NCBI RefSeq assembly: GCF_000312045.1
Contig: NZ_HE978634.1
Location: forward strand, 1,544,098-1,608,097
Direction: 5' to 3'
Length of the DNA: 64,000 nt
From: Noviherbaspirillum massiliense JC206
Lineage (GTDB): Bacteria > Pseudomonadota > Gammaproteobacteria > Burkholderiales > Burkholderiaceae_D
A program made the translations under genes and the position numbers. Positions 17,700 to 26,055 of the stretch are shown here, piece by piece. The notes under the pieces were generated by a model. That model saw only the letters and a program-made list of their open reading frames with translations. It was not told where the DNA came from and ran no database searches. How positions within the stretch are numbered: the stretch's first letter is position 1; every line of letters starts with the position of its first letter.

Positions 17700-18653
17700 A
17701 TGACGATCACGATTGCCCGCTCTCATCCGGTCTACGACGTGCAGGAAGTGGAAAGTGCCCAGGAACGGGCGCGAGCACTCAATTCACCCGAGCTGGAGGC
17801 GTTCTATGAAAACATGCTGGCGATGGGTGGCGACCGCTTCGTGACCACGCCTTCCTCACCGGAGGCATTCGATCCCCTGTATGAAGATTGTCCCAACTTC
17901 GGTGAAGTACTGGATGATCTTGCACGCTACCTCGGACTGGCCCTTGCAGGCGGTGCAAGCGTGAACGTGATGCCGGTGCTGCTGCTTGGCGACCCTGGTG
18001 TTGGAAAAACCCATTTTGGAAAAAGGCTGGCGACGGCACTCGGCACGGAATTCGAGTTCATCAGCATGAATGCGTTGTCTGCGGGTTTCGTGATCACCGG
18101 CAGTTCTTCGAGCTGGCGCGGGGCGAAATGCGGCAAGGTGGCGGAGCGCCTGGTGCGCGGAAAATTCGCCAACCCGGTGGTGTTGCTGGACGAAGTCGAG
18201 AAGGCGACCGGCTCCACGCAGTCGGATCCGCTCGCGGCGCTGTATCAGTTGCTCGAACCCGAAACCTCGCGCGCATTCCATGATGAATTCATCGATGTCG
18301 ACCTCGATGCGAGTCAGGTGTTCTGGGTATTGACCGCCAACAGCCTCGAGGGCATACCGCCTGCACTGCTGAGCCGCATGGCGGTCTACGAGGTGCCGTC
18401 CCCGACACGGGAACAGGCTGCGGGCATCGCGAAGCGCATTTACGCCGGCTTGCTGCGCGAGCTGAAGCTGAAAAAGCTCGACGCCGACCTGCCGGAGAAT
18501 GTGCTGGACAAGATGTCGGAAATTTCGCCGCGGGAAATGCGCAAGGCTTTGCTTGATGGAATGGGATTCGCCGTCGCTGCTGGCAGGACCTCGCTCGTGC
18601 CGGAGGACATTCGCCTGAAGGCCGACGGCGGCAAGCGCCGCATCGGCTTCTAA
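17700..18653 (+). CDS. Stand-alone Lon-type AAA+ ATPase
   Basis: A 317-residue ATPase closely resembling the AAA+ module of Lon protease. It has Walker A GDPGVGKT (about 97-104), Walker B NPVVLLDEVEK (about 158-168), the Lon-specific stretch DPLAALYQLLEPE...FHDEFIDVDLD, and sensor-1/Arg-finger TANSLEGIPPALLSRM. It lacks both the long N-terminal Lon substrate domain and the C-terminal S16 peptidase domain; the chain ends soon after the small AAA+ lid (ISPREMRKALLDG). The start at 17700 has a perfect AGGAGG nine bases upstream; an in-frame ATG at 17676 is also possible. It is divergent from the prkA operon. It probably remodels or unfolds a protein partner, possibly with a separate protease. 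The partner is unknown. Confidence 0.85.
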   Translation: MTITIARSHPVYDVQEVESAQERARALNSPELEAFYENMLAMGGDRFVTTPSSPEAFDPLYEDCPNFGEVLDDLARYLGLALAGGASVNVMPVLLLGDPGVGKTHFGKRLATALGTEFEFISMNALSAGFVITGSSSSWRGAKCGKVAERLVRGKFANPVVLLDEVEKATGSTQSDPLAALYQLLEPETSRAFHDEFIDVDLDASQVFWVLTANSLEGIPPALLSRMAVYEVPSPTREQAAGIAKRIYAGLLRELKLKKLDADLPENVLDKMSEISPREMRKALLDGMGFAVAAGRTSLVPEDIRLKADGGKRRIGF

Positions 18654-18949
18654 ACCGCATCGCAAGACCGCGTTCGTACTGCGCCTGGCTGACGGCTTTC
18701 CTCTCCGTCTGGAATCTCTTCCCCTTGCGAAAAGGGAGGGCCGGTTGCGCCAGCCGCCCGCTTTCCCGTTGCCGAAACTCATCGCACATCGCGGTTTCCT
18801 GCGCCGGATCAGAGATCGGCGTGTTTTCCGAAGTTGACGAAACTGAAAGAGCTTCTTTCTGTCTATTTCATCAGAGCCCTGTTGGCGGGCAGTGTTTCGC
18901 ATTGCTCGTGGCAGAACTGTCCTAGAGGAAATTAATTTCGGAGGAACTG

Positions 18950-19405
18950 ATGAAAAAACTGTCGATCTCGATCTTCGCTGCCCTGTTTGCCATGGCAGGC
19001 TTGGCATTTGCACAGAGCAGTTCAAGCGGTTCGAGCCATTCCGGCAGCTCGGGCAAGTCGAGCGGCACCAGTGGTTCAAGCGGTTACAGCAGCTCGAGCG
19101 GATCCATCGGATCGAGCAGCTCGGGAAGCTCAGGCGCTTCGAGCGGAGTCCAGGAAAGCACCGATCCCGCGAAGATTTCAGCGATCGAGGACCGTGCAAG
19201 GGAACTGCAGTCGCAGCAGCAAGCCTCGTCGCAGGGGCAGGCATCTTCCGGCGATTCGTCCGGCGCATCGTCCGGCAAGAGCAGCGCCAAGAAAGCGAAG
19301 CGCCACTCGAAACGCAGCACATCCGGCAAGAGCGGCTCCAGTGCTGACAGCTCCTCCGGTTCGAGCGGTGGGAGCAGCTCTTCCGGCTCTTCCGGAAGCA
19401 AGTAA
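18950..19405 (+). CDS. Ser/Gly-rich exported low-complexity protein
   Basis: A 151-residue protein with a clear signal peptide, cleaved probably after Ala21 (GLAFA|QSS). The mature part is dominated by Ser and Gly in irregular SSGSSG-type repeats. A short non-repetitive island in the middle (DPAKISAIEDRARELQSQQQ) is likely helical, and a Lys/Arg patch (KSSAKKAKRHSKR) follows it. The ribosome site GGAGGA sits close upstream, so it is a real gene. No domain is recognised. It should be disordered in the periplasm or outside the cell. It may be a structural, matrix or nucleic-acid-binding protein; none of these is shown. It follows the ATPase gene after a 296-base gap. Confidence 0.75.
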   Translation: MKKLSISIFAALFAMAGLAFAQSSSSGSSHSGSSGKSSGTSGSSGYSSSSGSIGSSSSGSSGASSGVQESTDPAKISAIEDRARELQSQQQASSQGQASSGDSSGASSGKSSAKKAKRHSKRSTSGKSGSSADSSSGSSGGSSSSGSSGSK

Positions 19406-19423
19406 GCAGAGCTACGCTATCAG

Positions 19424-19454
19424 CCCGCAACTCCGGTAACTCCGGCGTTGCGGG
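19424..19454. terminator. Bidirectional hairpin between convergent genes
   Basis: CCCGCAAC (19424-19431) pairs with GTTGCGGG (19447-19454). The intervening bases add a CCGG/CCGG inner stem, giving about 12 pairs with one mismatch. It lies between the Ser/Gly-rich gene and the convergent LysR gene. No long T run is seen on either side. Confidence 0.6.
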
Positions 19455-19491
19455 ATCGTTCTGCGTCCCGTTTGATGCAGTCGTGGCGCGG

Positions 19492-20400
19492 TCAGCGTGT
19501 TGATTCCGGCGGAGACTGCAGCAGCAGGTCGATCAAGTCCCGCGCGAAAGCCGGCAGCAGATCCAGACTGCGAACACAGATCTGCAGGTTGCGAATGGCC
19601 CATTCGTCGCTCAGCAGGATGATCCGGATCGCCATCGATTGCGCATGCCTGCGCGCTGCCGATTCCGGCAGAATGCCTATGCCGACATTGGCTTCGATCA
19701 TGCGGCATGCAGCCTCAAAATTTCCCACCTGCACCCGCATCTTCAGGGACCTGTTCAGGTCGGCAGCTGCCTTGCTCAGAAAGGCGTGAATGGCACTCGC
19801 CTCGGTGAGCCCGACATAATCGTAGTCCGCGGTCTCCTCGAATTTCACTTCACTGCGCTCGGCCAATGGGTGATGGGGCGAGGTTGCGAGCACCAGACGG
19901 TCCTGGCGGTAGGGAAGAACCTGCAAGCCTTCGGTACGCACGTTGCCCGCCACCAGACCGATGTCGGTGCTGCCGTCGCTTACTGCCCGCACGATGTCGT
20001 GGCTTAATTGCTCCTTCAGGTCGACATTCACATCCGGATGGCTCGCGAGATAAGAGCCCAATACCGTCGGCAGGAATTCCGTGATGGCGGTGGTATTCGC
20101 GAAAATCCGCAGATGACCTTTCACCCCCTGCGCATACTCCTGCAGCTCGGCATCCAGCTGGCGCAGCTGCAGGAGCACCATGCGCGCGTGGTGCGAAAAC
20201 GCCTGCCCGGGCGGCGTGAGGGTCACGCCCTGGCTGGTGCGGTAAAGGAGCTTGGTGCCGAGCCCGTCTTCCAGATGCTTGATGCGCAAGCTCGCAGCTG
20301 GCGCCGAGATGTGGGAACGTTCGGCACCGCGGGTCAGGCTGTTCGTCTCGGCGATGTTGACAAACAGTTTCAGGTCGACCAGGTCAAAATGCGTTGCCAT
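19492..20400 (-). CDS. LysR family regulator, probable regulator of itaconate degradation
   Basis: A 302-residue LysR-type protein. The N-terminal winged helix-turn-helix is HFDLVDLKLFVNIAETNSLTRGAE...SRIKHLE-like, here ending in SLRIKHLEDGLGTKLLYRTS, followed by the substrate-binding domain (IFANTTAITEFLPTVLGSYL). The frame begins at 20457, but MATHFDLVDLKLF at 20400 fits the family start. It is divergent from the itaconate operon in the position held by ripR next to ripB in Pseudomonas aeruginosa. I infer that it activates the operon in response to itaconate or itaconyl-CoA; the ligand is not visible in the sequence. Confidence 0.9.
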   Translation of the reverse strand: MATHFDLVDLKLFVNIAETNSLTRGAERSHISAPAASLRIKHLEDGLGTKLLYRTSQGVTLTPPGQAFSHHARMVLLQLRQLDAELQEYAQGVKGHLRIFANTTAITEFLPTVLGSYLASHPDVNVDLKEQLSHDIVRAVSDGSTDIGLVAGNVRTEGLQVLPYRQDRLVLATSPHHPLAERSEVKFEETADYDYVGLTEASAIHAFLSKAAADLNRSLKMRVQVGNFEAACRMIEANVGIGILPESAARRHAQSMAIRIILLSDEWAIRNLQICVRSLDLLPAFARDLIDLLLQSPPESTR

Positions 20401-20504
20401 TCGGGGATCTCCAGCAGCGGCGCGGGGGCAGCGTTCGCCCCCGCGTTCGGGACGCACATGGTAGCACGCAGCATCAGCCGCCCCTGGACGTGATCCGCCA
20501 GGCC

Positions 20505-20523
20505 GCTTAAGCGCAGGCTAAGC
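20505..20523. promoter_or_regulatory. Candidate LysR-type binding site
   Basis: GCTTA-N9-TAAGC is a perfect inverted repeat that contains the T-N11-A pattern of LysR-type boxes. It lies between the divergent regulator and the operon, 78 bases upstream of the first structural gene. This is the expected place for an activator site. Confidence 0.5.
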
Positions 20524-20601
20524 CGGCGTTTGGCAAATGCAAATTCCCAGCCGGCGCTCGCTCCGGCAAGCTATTGCCTGTCAAATATGGAGCGTCAAAA
20601 G

Positions 20602-21450
20602 ATGGACATCGATCACCTCAGGTCATGGATCGGCCGCACGGAAACCCTGGACGATCTCGTTACGCCGACGCCGATTGCCGCGTTGGCTGCTACGCTGGAC
20701 CGAGATGACCCGCAGCCGCGCAAAGGCGACGCGCTGCCGCCTCTATGGCACTGGCTCTATTTCCTGCCTTTGCACCGGCGATCCGAACTCGGCCAAGATG
20801 GCCACGCCAGGCGCGGGGGCTTCCTGCCACCGGTGCCGCTGCCGCGCCGCATGTGGGCGGGTGGACGGCTGCGCTTCCATCATCCGCTCCGGGTTGGCGA
20901 GGACATTTCCCGCACCTCCCAGATCGTCGATGTCAGCCACAAGCAGGGACGCAGCGGAGAGCTGGTGTTCGTGCTGGTGCGCCACGAGATCAGCAACGAT
21001 CAGGGCGTCGCGTTGACCGAGGAGCACGACATCGTCTATCGCGACAACCCCAAGCCGGAGGATCCGGTCGCCGAGCCGCCAGCCGCGCCTGCGGAAGCCG
21101 CCTGGAGCCGCGTCATCACGCCCGACGATGTGCTGCTGTTCCGCTATTCCGCGCTGACCTTCAACGGCCACCGCATCCATTACGACCGCCGCTACGTCAC
21201 GGAAGTGGAAGGCTATCCCGGGCTGATCGTGCACGGGCCACTGATCGCGACGCTGCTGGTGGACCTCCTGCGGCGCAATCTGCCGCAGGCCGATCTCGCC
21301 GAGTTTTCCTTCCGCGCCGTGTCGCCGGTGTTCGACGTCGCGCCATTCTCGGTGTGCGGGCAACCGGAGGCCGACGGCAAGACGGTGCGCCTGTGGGCGA
21401 AGAATGCGGGCGGCGGACTGGCGATGCAGGCAACGGCGCGCCTGCGCTGA
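20602..21450 (+). CDS. ich: Itaconyl-CoA hydratase (MaoC/HTD2-like double hotdog)
   Basis: A 282-residue protein with an N-terminal FAS1-like dehydratase region and a C-terminal MaoC-type hotdog. The active-site segment FNGHRIHYDRRY (about 187-198) contains the Asp and His typical of R-hydratases. It should add water to itaconyl-CoA to give citramalyl-CoA, as RipB/Ich does in P. aeruginosa; the mesaconyl-C4-CoA hydratases of carbon-fixing bacteria are close relatives. The frame runs from 20530, but the ATG at 20602 is supported by GGAG nine bases upstream; ATG 20587 is an alternative. It is the first gene of the operon. Confidence 0.82.
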   Translation: MDIDHLRSWIGRTETLDDLVTPTPIAALAATLDRDDPQPRKGDALPPLWHWLYFLPLHRRSELGQDGHARRGGFLPPVPLPRRMWAGGRLRFHHPLRVGEDISRTSQIVDVSHKQGRSGELVFVLVRHEISNDQGVALTEEHDIVYRDNPKPEDPVAEPPAAPAEAAWSRVITPDDVLLFRYSALTFNGHRIHYDRRYVTEVEGYPGLIVHGPLIATLLVDLLRRNLPQADLAEFSFRAVSPVFDVAPFSVCGQPEADGKTVRLWAKNAGGGLAMQATARLR

Positions 21451-21483
21451 ATCCATCCTTACCGACAGAACAGTGGAAGATAC

Positions 21484-22644
21484 ATGCTGACTACCAACGA
21501 CCAATATCAGGAAATCCGCGATGCGGTACGCGACTTGTGCGGGCAGTTCTCCTCCGAATATTTCCGCAGGATCGATGAAGAGCGCGGCTATCCGGAAGAA
21601 TTCGTGAATGCGCTCACCAAGGCCGGCTGGCTGGCCGCGCTGGTTCCGCAGGAGTACGGCGGCTCCGGGCTGGGCCTGACCGAAGCTTCGGTGATCATGG
21701 AAGAGATCAACCGCAGCGGCGGCAATTCAGGCGCCTGCCACGGCCAGATGTACAACATGGGAACGCTGCTGCGCCACGGGTCGCCGGAGCAAAAGCGCCA
21801 GTACCTGCCGAAGATTGCCAGCGGCGAACTGCGGCTGCAGTCGATGGGCGTGACCGAGCCGACTACCGGCACCGACACCACCAAGATCAAGACCACGGCG
21901 GTGAAGAAGGGCGACCGTTATGTCGTCAACGGCCAGAAGGTCTGGATCTCGCGCGTGCAGCATTCCGACCTGATGATCCTGCTCGCGCGTACGACGCCGC
22001 TGGACGAGGTCAAGCGCAAGTCGGAAGGCATGTCGATCTTCCTGGTCGACCTGAAGCAGGCGATAGGCAATGGCCTGAGCGTGCGGCCGATCCCGAACAT
22101 GGTCAACCATGAAACCAATGAACTGTTTTTCGAGAGCCTGGAAATCCCGGCGGAAAACCTGATCGGCGAAGAAGGCAAGGGCTTCAAGTACATCCTCGAC
22201 GGCCTGAACGCCGAGCGCACGCTGATCGCGGCAGAATGCATCGGCGATGGTTACTGGTTCATCGACAAGGTGGTCAAGTATGCCGGCGAGCGCGTGGTAT
22301 TCGGGCGCCCGATCGGCCAGAACCAGGGCGTGCAATTCCCGATCGCGCGCGCCTTCGTCAATGTCGAAGCGGCGAACCTGATGCGCTTCAAGGCCTGCGA
22401 ACTCTTCGACCGGCATGAGCCTTGCGGCACGCAAGCCAACATGGCCAAGCTGCTGGCAGCCGATGCGTCCTGGGAAGCGGCGAATGCCTGCCTGCAGTTC
22501 CATGGCGGCTTCGGCTTTGCCAATGAATACGACGTCGAGCGCAAGTTCCGCGAGACGCGCCTGTATCAGGTCGCGCCGATCTCGACCAATCTGATCCTTT
22601 CGTACGTGGCCGAGCATGTGCTCGGACTGCCGCGTTCGTTCTGA
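21484..22644 (+). CDS. Acyl-CoA dehydrogenase in the itaconate operon
   Basis: A 386-residue FAD enzyme of the acyl-CoA dehydrogenase family, matching in position an acyl-CoA dehydrogenase of the P. aeruginosa rip locus. Domains appear in the usual order, with MGVTEPTTGTDTTKIKTTA for substrate/FAD binding and FHGGFGFANEYDVERKFRE near the end. The usual catalytic Glu of the YEGT motif is missing: the site reads LYQVAPISTN. A Glu is present instead in LNAERTLIAAE, the position used by isovaleryl- and long-chain dehydrogenases. This suggests a branched or unusual substrate. Methylsuccinyl-CoA is a reasonable guess but unproven. It begins 33 bases after ich. Confidence 0.88.
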   Translation: MLTTNDQYQEIRDAVRDLCGQFSSEYFRRIDEERGYPEEFVNALTKAGWLAALVPQEYGGSGLGLTEASVIMEEINRSGGNSGACHGQMYNMGTLLRHGSPEQKRQYLPKIASGELRLQSMGVTEPTTGTDTTKIKTTAVKKGDRYVVNGQKVWISRVQHSDLMILLARTTPLDEVKRKSEGMSIFLVDLKQAIGNGLSVRPIPNMVNHETNELFFESLEIPAENLIGEEGKGFKYILDGLNAERTLIAAECIGDGYWFIDKVVKYAGERVVFGRPIGQNQGVQFPIARAFVNVEAANLMRFKACELFDRHEPCGTQANMAKLLAADASWEAANACLQFHGGFGFANEYDVERKFRETRLYQVAPISTNLILSYVAEHVLGLPRSF

Positions 22645-22660
22645 AAGCGGGGAGAAGCGA

Positions 22661-23839
22661 ATGCGTCCACTCGACGGAATCACTGTCATCACGCTGGAAC
22701 ATGCGATTGCCGCGCCGTTCTGCACACGCCAGCTGGCCGACCTCGGCGCCCGCGTCATCAAGGTCGAGCGTCCCGGTGTCGGCGACTTCGCGCGGGCGTA
22801 TGACGAGCGCGTGCATGGCCTGGCTTCCCACTTCGTCTGGGTCAACCGCTCCAAGGAGAGCCTGACCCTCGACGTCAAGCACGAGGAAGCGCACGCCGTA
22901 CTGCGCAAGCTGCTGGCCAAGGCCGATGTCCTGGTGCAGAACCTCGCGCCCGGTGCGGCAGCCCGGCTCGGCCTGTCCTATGAAGCGCTGAAAGAAGAAT
23001 TTCCGGGCCTGATCGTCTGCAACATTTCCGGCTATGGCGAGGATGGCCCTTACCGCGACCGGAAAGCCTACGACCTGCTGATCCAGAGCGAATCCGGCTT
23101 TCTGTCGGTGACCGGCTCACAGGAAGAACCGGCCAAGGCGGGCTGTTCGATTGCGGACATCTCGGCCGGCATGTATGCCTACACGAATATTCTTGCTGCC
23201 CTGATCCAGCGCGGGAAGACCGGGAAGGGCTGCAGCATCGATGTGTCGATGCTGGAAAGCATGGTCGAGTGGATGGGCTATCCGCTGTACTATGCCTTCG
23301 AGGGCGCAACGCCGCCGCCACGCGCGGGTGCCGCCCACGCGACCATCTATCCCTATGGTCCGTTCCGCTCCGGCGACGGCAAGACCGTCATGCTCGGCCT
23401 GCAGAACGAGCGCGAATGGGTGGTGTTCTGCGAGAAGGTCCTGCGGCAGCCGGAGCTGGCGCGCGATCCGCGCTTTGCCTCCAATTCGGCGCGCACCGCC
23501 GCACGCGAGGAATTGTGCAAGGTCATTCTCGAAGTCTTTTCCACCCTGAGCGCGGAACAGGTGACGCAGCGCCTGGATGAGGCGCAGATCGCCAATGCGC
23601 GCATGAACGACATGCACGAAGTCTGGGAGCATCCGCAGCTGAAGGCACGCGAGCGCTGGCGCAGCGTCGACACGGCTGAAGGCCCTATACCCGCCTTGCT
23701 GCCGCCCGGCTCGACCAATTGCTGGGAACCGAGGATGGATGCGATCCCGGCGCTCGGTGCGCACACTTCTTCCATCCTCTCGGAACTTGGCTATGACGAA
23801 TCGGCCATCAAAAAGCTGCAGCAGGAAAAGGCCATCTGA
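22661..23839 (+). CDS. ict: Itaconate CoA-transferase (CaiB/BaiF, family III)
   Basis: A 392-residue family III CoA-transferase that should move CoA from succinyl-CoA to itaconate. The catalytic Asp is D138 in DRKAYDLLIQSESGFLSVTG, in the canonical place, and the N-terminal motif is RPLDGITVITLEHAIAAPF. The start at 22661 has GGGGAGAAG just upstream. By order and partners it corresponds to RipA/Ict of P. aeruginosa. Family III enzymes are hard to assign to a substrate from sequence alone; the assignment depends on the neighbouring hydratase and lyase. It lies 16 bases after the dehydrogenase stop. Confidence 0.8.
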   Translation: MRPLDGITVITLEHAIAAPFCTRQLADLGARVIKVERPGVGDFARAYDERVHGLASHFVWVNRSKESLTLDVKHEEAHAVLRKLLAKADVLVQNLAPGAAARLGLSYEALKEEFPGLIVCNISGYGEDGPYRDRKAYDLLIQSESGFLSVTGSQEEPAKAGCSIADISAGMYAYTNILAALIQRGKTGKGCSIDVSMLESMVEWMGYPLYYAFEGATPPPRAGAAHATIYPYGPFRSGDGKTVMLGLQNEREWVVFCEKVLRQPELARDPRFASNSARTAAREELCKVILEVFSTLSAEQVTQRLDEAQIANARMNDMHEVWEHPQLKARERWRSVDTAEGPIPALLPPGSTNCWEPRMDAIPALGAHTSSILSELGYDESAIKKLQQEKAI

Positions 23840-23860
23840 ACCCTTATCGACCTCATCATC

Positions 23861-25216
23861 ATGACCGAACACACGACCGAAGCCCTGGCCGCCTTTGCGG
23901 CGACACTCGAATATGCCGACATTCCGGCGCCGGTGCGCCGCCGTACCGAAGACCTGTTCCTCGACTGGTTCGGCTCCGCGCTTGCAGGCAAGGGCGCGCG
24001 GCCCGTGGAAAGCATCGAGCGCTTTGCGCAAGTGATGGGACCATCGACCGGCCCTTCCGAAGTGCTGATCTCGCGCCGCACCACCTCGCCGATGTTTGCC
24101 GCCATGGTGAATGCAGCGTCCTCGCATTTTGCGGAACAGGATGATGTGCACAACGGCTCGGTATTCCATCCCGCGACCGTGGTGTTTTCGCCGGCGCTGG
24201 CCGTGGCCCAGTCCCTCGGCAGTTCCGGCACGGAGCTGCTGACGGCTTCGGTGGCTGGCTATGAAGTCGGTATCCGGGTCGGCGAGTTCCTCGGACGTTC
24301 GCATTACAAGATTTTTCATACCACAGGCACCGCAGGCACGATCGCCGCAGCTGCCGCAGTGGGCCGGCTGCTCAAGCTGAGCCCGGTGCAGATGCTGCAT
24401 GCATTCGGCTCCGCCGGCACGCAGGCAGCGGGCCTGTGGGAATTTCTGCGCGACGCCGCCGATTCCAAGCAGTTGCATACCGCGCATGCCGCATGCAGCG
24501 GATTGTGGGCAGCGTATCTCGCGAAGGATGGCTTCACCGGCGCAAAACGCATCCTTGAAGGGACGCAATCCATGGCCGCCGGCATGTCGCGCGATGCGGA
24601 TGCGAAGCGCCTGACAGAAGGATTGGGCCAGCGCTGGGCCACCGCCGAAACGTCCTTCAAGTTCCACGCCTCCTGCCGTCATACCCATCCCGCGGCGGAC
24701 GCATTGCTGCAGGTCATGCAGGAGCACAAGCTGCGGCCCGAGCAGATCGAGGAAGTCGTGGCGGGCGTGCACCAGGGAGCGATCGATGTGCTCGGCCCGG
24801 TGACCGATCCGCAGACGGTGCACCAGGCAAAGTTTTCCATGGGCACCGTGCTCGGCCTGATCGCGCAATTCGGCCGGGCCGGCATGAGCGAATTCGAAGC
24901 GGAATTCAAGTCGGCGCCCGTGGTCGAATTCCGCAACAAGGTGCGCATGGAACTCGACGAGGAAGTCGATCGTGCCTATCCCGTGCGCTGGATCGGCAAG
25001 GTGCGTGTGAAGACCACCGATGGCCGATTGTTGCAGGGCAGGGTGGATGAGCCGAAGGGCGACCCCGGCAATACCCTGAGCCGTTCCGAACTGGAACAGA
25101 AAGCCTTGCGCCTGGCCCAGTTCGGCAAGGCTGCCACGCGGGAAGAAATGACCGGCGTATTCGCGAACGTCTGGACCCTAGAACGGATCGAAAAGATGGG
25201 GCGACTGCTGCCCTGA
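23861..25216 (+). CDS. MmgE/PrpD family protein
   Basis: A 451-residue member of the MmgE/PrpD family, which includes 2-methylcitrate dehydratase and cis-aconitate decarboxylase. Visible family motifs are DLFLDWFGSALAGKGARP, FAEQDDVHNGSVFHPATVV and FKFHASCRHTHPAADAL. A protein of this family is also encoded in the P. aeruginosa rip locus, where its role is not clear. Because cis-aconitate decarboxylase makes itaconate, an itaconate-related dehydratase or decarboxylase activity is conceivable. The gene starts 21 bases after ict and is clearly part of the operon. Confidence 0.9.
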   Translation: MTEHTTEALAAFAATLEYADIPAPVRRRTEDLFLDWFGSALAGKGARPVESIERFAQVMGPSTGPSEVLISRRTTSPMFAAMVNAASSHFAEQDDVHNGSVFHPATVVFSPALAVAQSLGSSGTELLTASVAGYEVGIRVGEFLGRSHYKIFHTTGTAGTIAAAAAVGRLLKLSPVQMLHAFGSAGTQAAGLWEFLRDAADSKQLHTAHAACSGLWAAYLAKDGFTGAKRILEGTQSMAAGMSRDADAKRLTEGLGQRWATAETSFKFHASCRHTHPAADALLQVMQEHKLRPEQIEEVVAGVHQGAIDVLGPVTDPQTVHQAKFSMGTVLGLIAQFGRAGMSEFEAEFKSAPVVEFRNKVRMELDEEVDRAYPVRWIGKVRVKTTDGRLLQGRVDEPKGDPGNTLSRSELEQKALRLAQFGKAATREEMTGVFANVWTLERIEKMGRLLP

Positions 25217-25239
25217 GGGAGGCAAGCGAGGAGAGGGCG

Positions 25240-26055
25240 ATGCAAGAACATATTCCGCGGTCTTACCTGTTCGTTCCCGGCGACCGCCCGGAGCGCTATG
25301 CCAAGGCGCTGGCAAGCGGCGCGCATGCGGTGATCGTCGATCTCGAAGATGCAGTCCCGATCAGCGGCAAGGCTGCGGCGCGCGAGGCGCTGGCTGCTTT
25401 CCTCAATCCGGCTTCACCGGTGCTGATACGGATCAATGGCGCGCAGACGGAGTGGTTCCGGGACGATCTCGAACTGTGCAGCCATCCGGGCGTGGCCGGG
25501 ATCATGCTGCCGAAGTGCGAGCGCACCGGCGAAGCGGAACTGGTCGCCGAATGCCTGCGGGATGAGCAGGCCCTGCTGCCGATCATCGAGAGCGCGCACG
25601 GCTTCAGCAATGCCCTGGAGATCGGCAAGTGCGCCAAGGTGTCTCGCCTCATTTTCGGCGCCCTCGATTTCCAGGTCGACCTTGGCATATCCGGTGATGG
25701 CGAGGAACTGCTGTATTTCCGTTCCCAACTGGTGCTGGCCTCGCGGATGGCAGGCATAGGTGCACCGGTCGACGGGCCGACCACCGTTCTCGACAATGAG
25801 GAAGCCATTCGGGCTGAAACCTTGCGTGCGCGGCGCATCGGCTTCGGAGGGAAACTCTGCATCCATCCGAAGCAGGTGGTCGTCGTGAATGAATGCTTCC
25901 GCCCGACTGCCGAGGAAGTGGCATGGGCCACACGCGTGATGGATGCAAGCTCGGGTGCGCAGGGTGCAGCCGTCGCGGTGGATGGCAGGATGGTGGACCG
26001 GCCGGTGATCCTGAAAGCGGAAGCGATTCTTGCCGAAACGCGGCGGCCGGTATAA
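25240..26055 (+). CDS. ccl: (S)-citramalyl-CoA lyase (CitE-like, HpcH/HpaI aldolase family)
   Basis: A 271-residue TIM-barrel lyase. It has the CitE-family motifs RSYLFVPGDRPERY (7-20), VDLEDAV (33-39), MLPKCE, IESAHGFSNALEI and FGALDFQVDLG; the Glu and Asp residues in these bind Mg2+. It should split citramalyl-CoA into acetyl-CoA and pyruvate, the last step of itaconate degradation. Free-standing CitE-like proteins also include malyl- and methylmalyl-CoA lyases, so the name rests on the operon. It starts 23 bases after the previous gene and ends the operon. Confidence 0.8.
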   Translation: MQEHIPRSYLFVPGDRPERYAKALASGAHAVIVDLEDAVPISGKAAAREALAAFLNPASPVLIRINGAQTEWFRDDLELCSHPGVAGIMLPKCERTGEAELVAECLRDEQALLPIIESAHGFSNALEIGKCAKVSRLIFGALDFQVDLGISGDGEELLYFRSQLVLASRMAGIGAPVDGPTTVLDNEEAIRAETLRARRIGFGGKLCIHPKQVVVVNECFRPTAEEVAWATRVMDASSGAQGAAVAVDGRMVDRPVILKAEAILAETRRPV

